Origin: Rallus limicola
Taxonomy: Eukaryota; Chordata; Aves; Gruiformes; Rallidae
Length of the DNA stretch: 64,000 bases
Direction of reading: 5' to 3'
NCBI GenBank assembly: GCA_022605955.1
Contig: JAKCOZ010000008.1
Coordinates: 9,922,001 to 9,986,000 of the forward strand
A model generated the notes under the pieces. The model did no database searches and was not told where the DNA came from. It saw nothing but the letters and a program-made list of their open reading frames with translations. Below are positions 28,965 through 41,100 of this stretch, in pieces. Position 1 is the stretch's first letter, and the number at the start of each line of letters is the position of its first letter. The translations under genes and the position numbers were made by a program.

Positions 28965-29269
28965 GATAAAGTGACTGTGTCGAAGTTTAATTAGTCTTGA
29001 TCAAGATACATTTTTGAGATTTAGAACTAGTGGTCTTTTGAAGAAGAAAGGTTTCCAGTTGTCATTTATGCCGCAACATGTCTTTTTATCTTACTTTGTA
29101 TGTATCCAGCAGGAGCAGTTTTTATTTTAGAGGAAAAGAGAAACGGCTCATTTGATGGAGATTAGCACCGACAAGCTTACTAATATTTGAAGACAATTTC
29201 TCTGTCTTACCTTTTTCTCCATTTCATATCCCACAGAGATTACCTCAGACTGCCGTTGTTAGTCACTGT

Positions 29270-29500
29270 TATTTATATAAAGATATGTAATGCGTTTGTG
29301 CTTGAGGGGTCGTCTGTAACGGGGTATGCAATTTCAGGTTGTAGAGACTGGCAGGAATTACTGTGAAGAATTGCTTTCCAGTGACAGCTTTATCCTGCAT
29401 GTAATATGTCATTGCGTGTGACTTTCAATTAATCATGCAATAACAAAACATTGCGTCTGGCGACAATGGTATGTCCATTAATACTGAGAAGTAAGTCTCA
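29270..29500. promoter_or_regulatory. Candidate conserved non-coding element
   Basis: The stretch contains TCAATTAATCATGCAATAAC, TTATTTATATAAAGATATG and ATGTCCATTAATACTG, which are homeodomain and POU-like cores in a repeat-free context. The evidence is motif texture only. Confidence 0.25.
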
Positions 29501-31419
29501 GCTTTATGAACACAAACACTGGCCCCTGCCCACTCGTGCACTTCAATCAGTAATCTCAACCCAGAAGGAATATTTCTCTCTTCCCCTCTCCCCCATCATC
29601 CTCCACTGTGATCTATTAAGCAGCAATCCATAATGTGTCGTGTCTCTGTAATGGTCTGATGGTGTGTGGTTTTAAATGATTGCATGAATTTGACTTTGTC
29701 TCACTCTGCTTTGACCTTGGTGTCTTGGGTGGCTTCCCCTCCCTCTGTTTTCAAATTCGTAGTGGGGAGTTTGTAGCGAAAATGGAAGAGCAGTAGGATG
29801 GACTTGGGAGATATTTCACAGGAGGTTTAATGTTGCTCTTTGAGGAAATGGGGGAGACAAAAGGTAAGAGAGAAACCATTACTGGAAGACAAAACGTGAT
29901 GATTTGCAAATTTGCAGGAGAAAAGGCATCATGCTGTCAAGTATAACTGGCTCCATAGACGAGCCTGCTGTGTGCAGGACCTCATTGGTAAGCACAGTGG
30001 AAACCTTGCAGTAATTCTTCGTCTTGCTCACTCTCCCATTTATAATAAGATTGCTAAGTAATATATCAATTTAAGTAAAACCCCCAAATCTCATTCTGTT
30101 TTACAGCTGTAGCTATATCCTGAACGGAAACATAAAGAGGAGCTTGGGTGCTCTGTGCCTGGGCTGCAAAGAGGCAGACACCCTGGTCCCAGCCACCAGT
30201 ATACATCCCTGTTACTATATCCAGCCAAATTCGGGAGTAGATTCTCACTCCACTCTTTACAGTTGATTTCTTTTGGGGTAGTACTGAGGTTTTACACCTT
30301 GTGCTACAGAAATAGGAAGCCTGGTAGTAATCAGTGTCAACGCTTTTGATTTTTCCCCTAAGAAGATGATGAACGTAATTTTTTAAAAGTGCTTGGCTGG
30401 ACAGTGTCAGAAGAATTTCCTGAGCATCCTAGAGCTGGTTTACAGCAGAGCATTGGTATGTTACATGAAACAGAAATTAATTTTTATATCTCTTCCCATG
30501 GATTAATATTGTTTGTGACTTTGTGACCCATTTGAGCAGTTGCCTTGAAAAGTGCATGCTGAAAGAGACATTTGTGCTAGTGCTGGTTTTTGGCAGTGGT
30601 GTGTTGGGTGCTTTCCGTTTGTGTAAATAAAAAGCAAAAGTCTTTGGGATTCTGAGGTTTGTAGCTCCTTGGGAAGGTCTTCATGCTTTGGCTTACTGAA
30701 TTTCCCCATTGTCCCTGAATTATCAGCCAGACAATAAAACAATAGTTAATTAAGGGTTTACCTCAGAATTGAAGTATTAAAGCAGCACCATGCAAGGTTC
30801 TTATTCCCTCTGGGCAATGTGATTTCTGCCAGTTGGCAAGGGTTTTGGTTCTTTAATTAAGGGTAACCCTGTCCATCCTGCTGTACGAGCAGTGGATCCA
30901 GCAAGGTGCTGAACTCGCTAAACTGTGTAAAAGAAAAGCACCTGCCCTAGTGTGGACCTCAGAGCATGCAGTGCCACAGAAGGTGAGCTCCTTGGTGACC
31001 CTGCCAGATGCAAACCAGCACAGCTCCATAAAGCCATTTACTGAGAGGTGGGGGCTGTCTATTTACATCAGGCTTTTCCATCAGGTGAAGGCGGTTGGTG
31101 TATGTGTTAGGATCCAAGCGCACACAGGAGAGGCCTCCAAGAAGGAGGGTTGGTAATCATTTTCTTATTCCCAAATTATTTTTCCAGGATCCCCACAGTA
31201 TGGTGCTTGAGTAACAGAATAATTTCCTAGCTATTAAGTGCCTGGAAATCAGCAGTAATTAACTTTGCACAAATTCTTCTCCTCCTCTCCCTCCTTTTTG
31301 CTCAAAACAACAAACAACCCCCCTTTCTGAGCAGAGGAGGTGTACATGGGAGCAGTCACTCCCGCCTTACCGCAGTCGCGTGCAGGCTACATCTTTTTCA
31401 CCCCTTTCGGTTCTGTGAG

Positions 31420-31960
31420 TAACATAATTGCTTTGTTATCCCTCAGGGGATTTGTAATATTAACATTGGTTAATGACATTAATTCAAGTTTTTACCATTA
31501 ATAAAATGGCATTGCTTAAAATTAAGCATTACATTTCAATTAGTAGTCCATCGAAGACTTTAATAGTCTGGAGCATTAAAGTGATTTTTTTTTTTAATTT
31601 CTTATTAATTTTTTATTGTATCATGCTAATTTCCAAAGAGTGATTGAAAGCCCAGCTGATCCAACGAACAACCCTATCTGCCATGTTTCTTGAGGGAACT
31701 TCTTTCTTTTATGACATTATGCAAAAAGGTCACATTTCCACAAAGCAGGAATCTGTTTCAGTCACCTCCTGAATTCATTATCATCCTTTTTACTTTTTAA
31801 CATGAGGCACATGATATACAGGCACCCCAGGTGGACATGTTTAAATTAATCTAGTAATAATTGATTCAGAAGAGATTTGGAGGACAGAATTTGCATAAAA
31901 GCCATAATGAGAGCAAATCCTCCAAGGCCAGACTGAACAGCTAAGTCCCTGAATAACTTA
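31420..31960. promoter_or_regulatory. Strongest candidate conserved non-coding element
   Basis: About 540 bp are very rich in TAAT/ATTA cores (GTAATATTAACATTGGTTAA, GACATTAATTCAAG, ACCATTAATAAAATGG, TTCAATTAGTAG, TTTAAATTAATCTAG). There is also a SOX-like CTTTGTTATCC, an E-box in CCCAGGTGGACATG and an octamer-like TTTGCATAAAAG. No repeat, ORF or low-complexity tract explains most of it; a poly-T run interrupts it at about 31586. It could regulate SEMA5B, about 9.5 kb downstream, or a neighbouring gene. Confidence 0.4.
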
Positions 31961-31984
31961 CATCTCCTAAACTAATTTGGTTAT

Positions 31985-32080
31985 ATATGCAGGATGAAGG
32001 TGTGGGGGCTGGAGCACCATGTGATTGGAATTCATTACAAATAATTCATCTTCTCTGGAAAGCCTGGCCTCAGAGTATAT
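31985..32080 (+). repeat. Unnamed 78-bp-core repeat, copy 1
   Basis: From CTGGAGCACCATGTGATTGG to ATTAAAAT, 78 bases align without gaps to the copy near 34538, with about 56 identities by eye. The first 20 bases differ at one position. It lies about 115 bp before the CR1 and at the edge of a TAAT-rich conserved-looking block. Confidence 0.65.
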
Positions 32081-32194
32081 TAAAATTATATCAGCCCCCC
32101 AAATGCTTGCTCAGACCCTGCCTCCTGGAAGATGACGACAAGGTTTCTGTCCAAGGGCTTTTTTGGGCTTTAGAAAGCATTTCTGAGGAGGAGT

Positions 32195-32469
32195 TGTAGT
32201 GATAGGATGAGGGGGAATGGTTTTAAATTGGAAGGGGGTAGATTTAGATTGGATATTAGAGAGAAATTCCTCACAGTGAGGGTAGTGAGGCACTCACACA
32301 AGCTGCCAGGAGAAGCTGTGGCTACACCCTCTCTGGCAGTGATCAAGGTCAGGTTGGATGGGGCTTTGGGCAGCCTGGACTAGTGGAGGGGGTCTCGGCC
32401 CATGGCAGGGGGTTGGAACTTGATGATCTTTAAGGTCCCTTCCAACCCAAACCATTCTATGATTCCATG
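32195..32469 (+). mobile_element. CR1 LINE, 5'-truncated 3' end
   Basis: About 275 bp match the avian CR1 3' region from memory. They begin at TAGTGATAGGATGAGGGGGA and continue through TTTAGATTGGATATTAG, GGCAGTGATCAAGGTCAGG and TTGGATGGGGCTTTGGGCA. The element ends GGTCCCTTCCAACCCAAACC followed by two octamer units (ATTCTATG ATTCCATG), the characteristic CR1 terminus. The insertion is in the same orientation as SEMA5B. It contains no ORF2 coding sequence, as is usual for truncated copies. The low divergence suggests a relatively young insertion compared with the other repeats here. Confidence 0.95.
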
Positions 32470-34473
32470 GTAGGAGAGCTGGCACCCTGGGGCTGGGGCA
32501 TCGGCTGGCAGGCTGCTTCTCCCGCTCGATGGGAGAAGATTCAGATGCCCAGTTTTGGCTGGATGACAATTTGTTAAAAACATGAGTGTGGAGGACGATC
32601 CCAGCTTTCAGTCCAGATATTCCTCCCTGCCATTCCAGCATGGAACTGCTTAGCTAAGTCATAGATCATAGGGTTTGTATTAAATCCTGGTGTCTCTGGG
32701 AATTTAGGGAGAAGTACACCTTACAGGATGAAGACTCAACTGTGTACTGTTTAGGTAAAACAAATCTATGGACAGTGAAAATTACAACCTCAGTTCATGA
32801 AAAGAATGCAGCCAGGGGCTTCTTGAAGGTCACCTGTACTGTTTCACTTTCTCGTTGCCTAAATATTGTTTTTGAGAACAGCTCCAAAATGATGTTGCTG
32901 TGAGCCAACAGAGTAATACCTCTATTCTTAGGCTGGTGAGCTTCAGTTAGCAGGTAACACCACGCCGTGCTCCCACTATCAGAGAAATTGCGTAGGATGT
33001 TTGGAGGAAAAGGAAAATTTAGCTCAGCTTTTTCAGAAACTTGATCACCAGATATTTGTCAGGGGAAAATTGATGTCACTGTTTTCAGCAGATGAGGAGT
33101 CAGTCCCATTTTGTTTACACACAGCAGTCAGTAATAATCTGTCATTTGTGCACTGTATATTTTCTGCACCGCTTCCCTTCAGTGCAGTCCTGCAGCTGGG
33201 TACTCTGGGATTGCTGCTCCTCCACAGTATTCCAAATGCTATGTGAGAGTCGGGGCAGACAAAGCAGCCCCGCTGCTCTGACAAGGGGAAGAGTTAATAG
33301 AGCCCAACAGGTAACTGCTGCTGCAAGAAATATGAGAAAAGTCAGGCATGGCAGGAGAAAAAAGAGTCTGGCTGACAATCAGTATTTTCTCTGTTCAGAT
33401 CTGGGGCATATGTAGGCTGTTTTAATGCCTTCTAGCCAAAGGTTTCCATATGATAAATGATGCTGTGTGGTGCCAGAAAGATGCTGCAGCAAAATGTATT
33501 CTTGTTTCCAAGCAGGCTGAGACTTGGAGTAGTGCTACAGTGATGCTTCATGCTTATTCTCCTAGAGTTACAGTTAAACCACGAGTATGTGTTATGTGCC
33601 ACCAAGTAATCACAAATCTTTGACAAAAACAAACAAGCTGTGCTTCCTGTCACCTGCATGGGCAAGCATTCAAAGAAGAAGTTCTTCTCATCCTGTTGTT
33701 GCAGTGTAGCAGTAGAGAGGAGCTGCTGGGAGGGATGAGTCTGTGACATGCAGCAGCTGCGAATGGAGCTGTGTATGCAGGAGTATTTGTGGGATGGAGC
33801 AGAACTGGGACAGGTGGCTGGAGCTGTAGCCCTGGATCCAGTGCTGGAGGTTTTAAACTGGAAAACCAAGGCTCTAGGGAAAGTCAAGCCCATATGTTAT
33901 GATGGGCTCAGAGACAGGAGGCTTATTGGTGTGATGATTTCAAGGTTTAGCTTTTGACTGTTGGAGATTTGAATTCTGAGATTGCTTTGGGTCAAAGGAG
34001 AATTCAATGTTGGGGTTCTTTTTAATTTGATCTCCTTACTGTTTTCCCAACTGTGTGGCTGCAGGGTCACCATAGTGGCTGCTGCACAGTTGTCAGGATT
34101 GCCTATCCGTTTGATGCAATCTGGGGACTGCAGTTGTCCCTGCCTTGCCCTCATGGTGTTGAAGAGAGAAACCTTGCAAATTACCAACCTATATTAGGTC
34201 TGATTATGCAATTTGGAGCCATTGCTACTAACTTCCTTACTAAAAATCCCATGGGATGTCTCCAGTAGACCCTTTAATTAGAGTTGAATAAAAATCTAGT
34301 GTCAGTGAAATAGCAGTTAGTACTCTACTAAGTCAAAAATTCAAGAACACTTATGGTTTTCATATTAAACTGTGAGACAACAGAAAACCTGATACCAGCA
34401 GCATTTGGGAGAGTCAGGGGGATTTTATTTCTGTTTCTGTCTCTACCAAAAACTGTCTGCAGTGACCAGTGTC

Positions 34474-34515
34474 ACAGATTTACGTCATACCTCAGTTTCC
34501 CCAGCTGTAGTGTCA
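34474..34515 (+). repeat. Short MIR-like remnant
   Basis: The sequence CCTCAGTTTCCCCAGCTGTA matches the MIR segment CCTCAGTTTCCCCATCTGTA. Only this short core is convincing. It lies just 5' of the second copy of the unnamed 78-bp repeat pair (34528-34620). Confidence 0.6.
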
Positions 34516-34525
34516 CAGCTGCAGG

Positions 34526-34617
34526 GAGGTGTATGAGCTGGAGCACCATGTGTTTGGAAATCACTGCAAATAGAGGAGCGTCTCCAGACTGTCAGGCACC
34601 AGAGTGTGTTGGAATGA
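34526..34617 (+). repeat. Unnamed 78-bp-core repeat, copy 2
   Basis: CTGGAGCACCATGTGTTTGG through GTTGGAAT pairs with the copy at 31985-32080. Both copies are preceded by TGCAGG and GGTGT a few bases upstream, with a small length difference. The MIR-like CCTCAGTTTCCCC segment immediately 5' may belong to the same element. Confidence 0.65.
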
Positions 34618-35124
34618 CATAGGCTGTGCAGTGTGGGGTTGGAGGCTGTGGCTCTGCTAATTTCCACATTTATAAACCATTCCCACGCGGTGCAGAGAAG
34701 TGACTTGAAGAAAAGCTGCTGCATTAGTGTTTCTGCAACAGTTAGAGGCTTGTGGCATGGGACAATGGCTTGAGTACCAAACCTTGGGCTAGGAAGAGCC
34801 CTTGCAGCCAGGTGACTACTTGCAGTAAGTCTGATGCAGAATCTCCAGCACTTGCATTATATAGTGGATCTGCATGTGAACAGCATGCCTGGCACGTTGG
34901 AGTTATAGCACCCATGCAGAGGACTCCACATATTATGTACAGCAAGAAAGGCAACCGGACTGCTGGGGATGCCAAACCCTGGGCAAGGGTCCCCTGCTGC
35001 AGGCCGGGCCTCTGGAATAGTTTTATTATTGCTGTGTTGCTGCTGTCCCGTGAGCCATGGGATGGCTCCTCTCTTGGGCTCTTACGCTCATTTGTGCTCT
35101 CCACCTTTGATGGAGTGTCCAGAG

Positions 35125-35190
35125 ACTTTGACTGGGAATCAGGAGCTCCTGATTTCTAATCTAGCTGTCTTCATGTCTGAATTGCAGTCA
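35125..35190 (+). repeat. MIR-like SINE remnant
   Basis: GACTGGGAATCAGGAGCTCC followed by TGATTTCTAATCTAGCTGTC resembles the MIR stretch GACTGGGAGTCAGGA...GGTTCTAGTC...GGCTCTG. It is in the opposite sense to the copy at 24415 and is strongly diverged. Confidence 0.65.
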
Positions 35191-35634
35191 TGCTAAGTAC
35201 CATAGCATCAACTGTGTTCTGCTGTTGTGTTAGTCCCAGCCATCGTCTCCATGTTTCACAGATGTAGCACATTCCACAGTCAGTCCAGGTCCCAGAATTA
35301 CCAAAAATATCTCCACTGTTGACAGTCTCTCAGAGAGGCCCGTTCTGTGAACAGCACATAGCAGGTCTTTCTATGCCCACTGTAGAGGTAGTCTTCTAAA
35401 GAATAGTGGAGGCATACCACCAGGGAAATAAATGAGTGTAAACCTTCATTGCCAAATACGATCTTTGGATAAACAGAAGACTTCAGACTCCAAGGCACCT
35501 TTTCACAAGTGCTAAATTCATACTGCAAACAAATGCTAACAAAACCTCTGATGTCTTTATATAATATGTAGCCAGTTAAAAAAAGATCTAGAGCCCTCTG
35601 GGGAGAGCCTCTTGAAGCACTTGGGGACACACTT

Positions 35635-35820
35635 AATGTGTGGTCAGGTTAGTGCAATTCAAAAGCAGGTCTGAGTGTCAGCAGAGCAGGTATTTATTTA
35701 TGCCCACTGGGTTTGGCAGGAACCCAGTAGTACAGTATATTTTGCTCTGTTATGCAGGATTTTATTGTTGAATCAGCTTTATTTAATGGGAGATTTCTAT
35801 AACAGGTTCCTGTTCTGGAG
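35635..35820 (+). repeat. Unnamed dispersed repeat, copy A
   Basis: This copy aligns with 51971-52170 in the same orientation. The shared blocks in order are AATGTGTGG, then 17 bases, AAAAG[C/T]AGGTCTGA[G/A]TGTC, GCAGA, TTATTTAT, [T/G]GGCAGGA, CCCAGT, TTGTTGAATCAGCTT against GCTGTTGAATCAGCTT, then CAGGTT and TTCTGGA. It matches neither CR1 nor MIR that I can see, and the family is unidentified. Confidence 0.8.
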
Positions 35821-35865
35821 GGCTTCCTCTAAAGGTGATGAAACACTTCAGTTTCCAGGACTGTG

Positions 35866-35899
35866 CTGCCACAGACTGCGCTACCACAGACTGCGCTAC
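35866..35899 (+). repeat. 15-bp tandem duplication
   Basis: CTGCCACAGACTGCG is followed directly by CTACCACAGACTGCG and a partial CTAC. There is one mismatch between the two full units. Confidence 0.9.
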
Positions 35900-37442
35900 T
35901 GAGGCCAGGTAACCATGTGGTGGCTGATGGCTCATTGAGGGCTTACACCAGTCCATAAAGAAGCAGACTGACACCAACCAATGAACTTGGTACTGAGCCA
36001 TTATTAAGAGTTTTCTCTCCACTACCTGATCTGAACAAGAACATCCCATTGTGTTTTGTGGGCTTGGTTTAGGACCTTGAGTGGTCCTGGGTGGGCCTGA
36101 ACAGCAATCAGGAAGAGCTCTAGGAATAAAATGCCCCAAAATGCAGTGTCAGTCTTTTGCGGAACGAAGTCATAAGATCAAGCTATAGGCTATTACTATT
36201 CAGCTCCACTACAGGCTTTACAAGCCATGAAGGTAGCAGTGTATTAGGTTAAACTGACTTTTCCTTTGCAAAGAGTTACCTGGAGCTCAAGCTTCTGCTT
36301 TGCTGCAGGACCTGTATTACCCACACAATCTTGCTATCCAACTTCCTCCTGAATTTTAGGGTTTTTTTAAAGATAACTCTTGGATTATATGCATGAAAAT
36401 GTGATTCTGTCTTCCTGGGGTGTTGTGAGAGTGAGTTCAGTATGAGGCTCATAGATGATGTAGTGGAGGATATGAAAAGCCCTGAGCAAGGTGGGCACAT
36501 GAGAGTGTGGTAAAACCCTGCCAGAACAAGAACTGCAGCATGTAAGTCATCGTGAAATTAGAAGTTCTTCAGGAAACTGTAGGGTGATTTAATTAGAGCA
36601 AAACAAGATCTCTTCACAGATTCTCATCTGAACTGTGGTTGGACCATTCCCATGTGTTTGCCTCAGGAGTGAATAAATGAGAAAAGCTTGGTACACAGGA
36701 GCCCCGTCGAGGGGTGCACATGAGATCTGAGATCTGGGCATGCCAGTGCAGCGTGGCAAGTTTCTGCTGTGAGACAGATCCAAGTGCCCAGCACAGGCAC
36801 TGCTGAGTGTGGGGATGTGGCCCGGGCAGAGGGAAAAGCTGTGCCTTTTCTTCGACAGTGTGGATCAGTGCTTGGAGCTAGTCTGGTGGGATGAATTCCA
36901 GCTGGTGAGGGTAGGAGGGGAGGGCAAGGAGCGGAGGACAAATAAAGGACCATGGTTTTGTTGGCCTTGGAGTTCTCTGTTTTCTAGGGCAGAGCTGCCT
37001 GTGCCAGCCTGTCATGGCTGCATTGCTGAGCTGCCTTGCTTTATAATGTTTATATTTATTTCCCTTATTCTTCCAGTACTTTTTTGAATACTTTATTGTC
37101 CACTTCTTCCCATTGCTCTTCTTCCCTCTGGTATTCCAGTCTAATAAAATCATAACTGTGCCAATCACAAAAGATCCCGAACAGAAGAATTAATGCCTTT
37201 ACAGGAGGTTCCTTTTTTAGTCTTTTTTAAAGGCATCTCTTTTCTTTAAAATGAAAGATGAAGCATTTTCTTTTATCCTTAAACTTTACTGTCACGTTTT
37301 ATTAAGTCAAAATGATAGTTACAGTCAAAGGAAAGCGGGATATGAATTCCTGGTACAGCCATTTTTAAAGTGTGCTTTGTTTTAAAGCCCTGAAGATTGA
37401 TTGAAGGTATTTTTCTTTTAGACATGGAGCTTTAGTCAAAAG

Positions 37443-37530
37443 GGGCCTGATCCGAGTTACCCTCTGTAAATCAGGATTAGTTCCTGTGAAATCAATGGAG
37501 TTACAATGATACAATACAGGGCGAGTTGGA
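37443..37530. repeat. Ancient amniote interspersed repeat (CTGTAAATCAG...ATCAATGGAGTTAC type)
   Basis: The stretch has GGCCTGATCCGAGTTACCCT, CTGTAAATCAGGATTAGTTC and GAAATCAATGGAGTTACAAT in order. I recognise this layout from a dispersed family common in turtle, crocodile and bird introns but cannot give it a secure name. A weak fragment of similar type (TTGAAGTCAATGGAATTGTG) occurs near 47500-47520. Confidence 0.6.
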
Positions 37531-38121
37531 AAAGACTCATGCCCCGAGAATGAATAAGGGAGGGACTGTGGGTGATCCCCTGAATGCCGTGCTTGTGCGA
37601 GGGGGTGAAGCCACGAGGCAAAGCAGAATTATGCTGTCCCTACCCGGCTGCCATGAAAGGGGCTGGGTGAGAAATGGGTGTGTGGCAGCGGGTTTGTGCT
37701 TACATGGGTGCTGTGGTTGTCAGTCTCAGCTTTGGGGGGTGCACCCAGTGTGAGAAGATCTCCTGCTTTACCCAGAAAGAGCAACACATTGTCCCATCCC
37801 TGCCACTGCTGCTGCAGGCAGGAGGCTCATGAGCTAAGAGACCCTGATTTAAGAGACAAGAGGGTGGTGGCAGAAGTGGTGCTCCACAGAATACCTGCCT
37901 TGGGAGCATATTTCACCAGATCCAATGGAGCCTGAACATGTTGACCTCTTTTTGGCAGAGGGCCAGAGGGATTCACTGTGCAGAGTAGGAGAGGGGACAG
38001 AGATGCCCCATCACTGGGCCTTTTGTGAGGCACAGATGACAGCAGTTCAGTAGAGAGAGGACAGATAAACTTAGACAGATACTCTTACTGGATACTTCTA
38101 TCACTTTTTTAATGTGTCTGC

Positions 38122-38140
38122 GTGGTGTGTGTGTGTGTGG
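38122..38140 (+). repeat. Short (GT)n microsatellite
   Basis: A GTGTGTGTGTGTGT run is flanked by GTG and GG. Confidence 0.85.
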
Positions 38141-41100
38141 AATAGCTAAGGTGGTAAAACCACATCAAGATGAGCAAATAAAGAATTGAAACGATATGTC
38201 CTGTCAGAGATTTGAGTTTAACCAGGGATTTGAGCTCTTGTCTCTCATCTGTACTGAAACCTTGACATCTGATTTCTTGAGCCCTAAGCCATTTTGAGCA
38301 AAGACTCCAATACGATCAGCTCTTTTTATAGCCTTTAACTGTACCTAAACAGCTTAATGCCAGGACAAGTTCCCGGCTGTGCTTGGGATACACAGTGTTT
38401 TAGCAGTCTGGATTGAGGGCTGGTCCTAAGCACTGGCTGGTCATACTCCAGTCCTCACAGTGAAAATCTGAAGCTTTGGCAACATTGGACACTTGAGTTG
38501 GGCTATCTCTAGTAGAATTAAAACCTTTACACTTCATAAATAACTGCTGGACTCCCCCAGGCAGTTTCTAGCTTACTTTCAGCATACAGTTGGCCTGCTC
38601 TTGCAAATATCAAGTTTGGAACCATGATTTTCATGCACACTTTGGTTTCCCAAGTCAGTAATGAAAAAGAAGATGGAACTTTACCCCAAATACTGGTTAC
38701 AGCTTTCTAAGGAACACTGAAGTCTCTTGGACTATGGTAAAATCTCCCAGGGAAAGTGGCATAAATCCAGCTACTTGGCACATTTTACAGCTAGTCCAGA
38801 CAAAACACTAGTAAATGTACTCTGCTTTGGCACAGAATAGGCTGCGGGATGTTATGAAGCTTTCCAGTATGCAACTTTTTGTCATTTCATGACCTTGATG
38901 AGTGTGAATCTTGAGTTTATTCATCTGCTGATTATAGACCTCATAGGGCATTAGGGGAGCATGGAACTCTACTGTCTGTGTTAAGAATTTTTGCCACCTA
39001 CTTTGAGATCATTGTTTGGATGCTTACTAAACAGAAATGGCAGTACTGACTCAGACTAAAAATACCTTATTTCTAGGATTAGCTGGTAATGGTTGCACTA
39101 AGAGGAGTAGAGCATGAATAAGGTTGGGTTTCCTTGGCTGTCTCTTCCAGTTTCCAGCAAGGATATCTGACAGTAAAGAAGTCCTTTTGCCTCCTGTGCA
39201 TTTCCCACAACATCCGTCTCCTATTTAAAGAAGTTCCTGTCTCTTCTGGAACTTCAAGTGGATCCAAGAGCTATACAAAATGCATCTCTGTGATTCACTT
39301 CTGGATCTGCATTGAAAAAAAAATATTTAAACCAATAGCTGAAAATATATTGCAAAGCTTCATCATCAATAATTTTCATTACAGCGTGACTTGCACAACA
39401 TCTCCATCATCAGTTGCCACAGTGCTCCATGGTGTATTCCCTGCAGTATGCTTGTGCTTAATGACTAAATGCTGTGCTGGCCTTAGCTTTGAATGATTTC
39501 ACATCTCTTACTTTTGCCAGTCTCATTTTTTAATTTAACGTTATATTTGCTGTGTTTAAAAAAAACATCCCTCTGTGGTGAAGTGCTGTAGAACCTCCTT
39601 TGAAGAAATGGAAGGGGATGTTATACATCACTGCATAAAATTTACATGTATCTGTGGCTGGAAAAAATGTGAAACTGTAATCTCTCACTTGCACTAGTTG
39701 AGAAACCAAGTCCCTAGAAGTACCCCAAATCCTGAATGCCAATGCTATTTTCAGCCAGTGGTATGTAGCTGCTGAGGATGCGCATAATGGATGCATTGGC
39801 AACTCATCTTTATGCCAGTGTTTTACATCACAGAGAAATACAGCTAAGAATAAAACAAAAGATCCATCTTTTAAACCAGCTGTCTCCCACTTGCAGACTT
39901 CTTCCAGCTCCTTGATACTGTCCCTTGGACTGGAGTTCACTCCATACCATGAGCCTGTCATTGCACACTGATGCCTCATGGTTCCAGCCCCCAGTCTGGC
40001 TCACTTAAGGTGTTTTGGAGACTCCAAACAAAACTGTAGAAGTAATGGGTGCTGCAGATGTTGACTGTTATGCCACCTTTATGAATCACTGCACCTGCAG
40101 GAATGAAGAATCCTGTTATGTGTGAATTTAATCAGAATCAGCTTTATCACTAGATAAGATTTAAGGGTGGGAGGCTTTGCTTGTTTGGAAATGCATGTTT
40201 GCAATAATTGAAGAAAGTTACCTAGGAAAATATAATATGCACATCAGTAAGATTAAATTTGGCAATGCAGATTTTCCTAAGCTGCAGCAGCATCTTGGGG
40301 AGATTGTGGCAAGGGCTAATTAATCCTCTGTCCCCTACCTCAGGCCTGGTAGGCCCAGGGGAGTTTTTTAGAGCTATATCTTTGCTGCTGCTATTGTTAA
40401 AAACTGCTCACGTAGAAAAGGCATGACTTTCCCCTCTCCCAGCCTGAGCGAGTGCTCCTCCTCTTTAGCTGTGCCTCAGCTCTTGCGACTGGGAGCTATA
40501 GAATCCCATGATAATATAGGCAATTGACTCACTTCTCGCTATTCTCACCATTAAGCTCTTTTAATTTTTATGTTACCTTAATTAGCACTTTCCTGGCAAC
40601 ACCTTTAAATTGTCTCATCTGGTTTCAAGACATTTAAAACCAAAGTGGTAAAATGTATGAATCTCCTATTAGAACAGTATTAATGGTACATGCGTTGTGG
40701 TGCTGACTGCTGTTGGCCTTTCCTTAGTCATCTCTTGAATGTAGCGTGTTGTTTAAACACAGACATGTCATGAAACCAAAGAGTGAGGTGTCCACACTGG
40801 GGGGACATGTTTACATCTGGAGTGTTTGAGATGTCCTCCTGGCAGCACTGGCCATCGCACTCTGGCTGCTGTAAAAGGACACTGACCCCAAAGTTAGACA
40901 GAGATAGATATTTAGGGAGCTGTGCACTTCCTTTCCCTTTGAAGTTAGAAGCCCAAATGCAGTTGTAAATTTGGTCTTGATTTTTTGATGGGTTTTGTTT
41001 GGGTTTTTTTAGGTGCTGTTTATGGAATATTATCTCGTGTACTTGGCACAAGTGGGTTTGGGATGAAAGGATAACCTCCACCCTTCTCTACCCATGTTAC

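Noticed and set aside
33432..33893. 153-codon minus-strand open frame
   Set aside because: Serine/threonine-rich random translation with no family match that I can recognise.
39530..39979. 149-codon minus-strand open frame
   Set aside because: No domain, and the composition is that of non-coding DNA.
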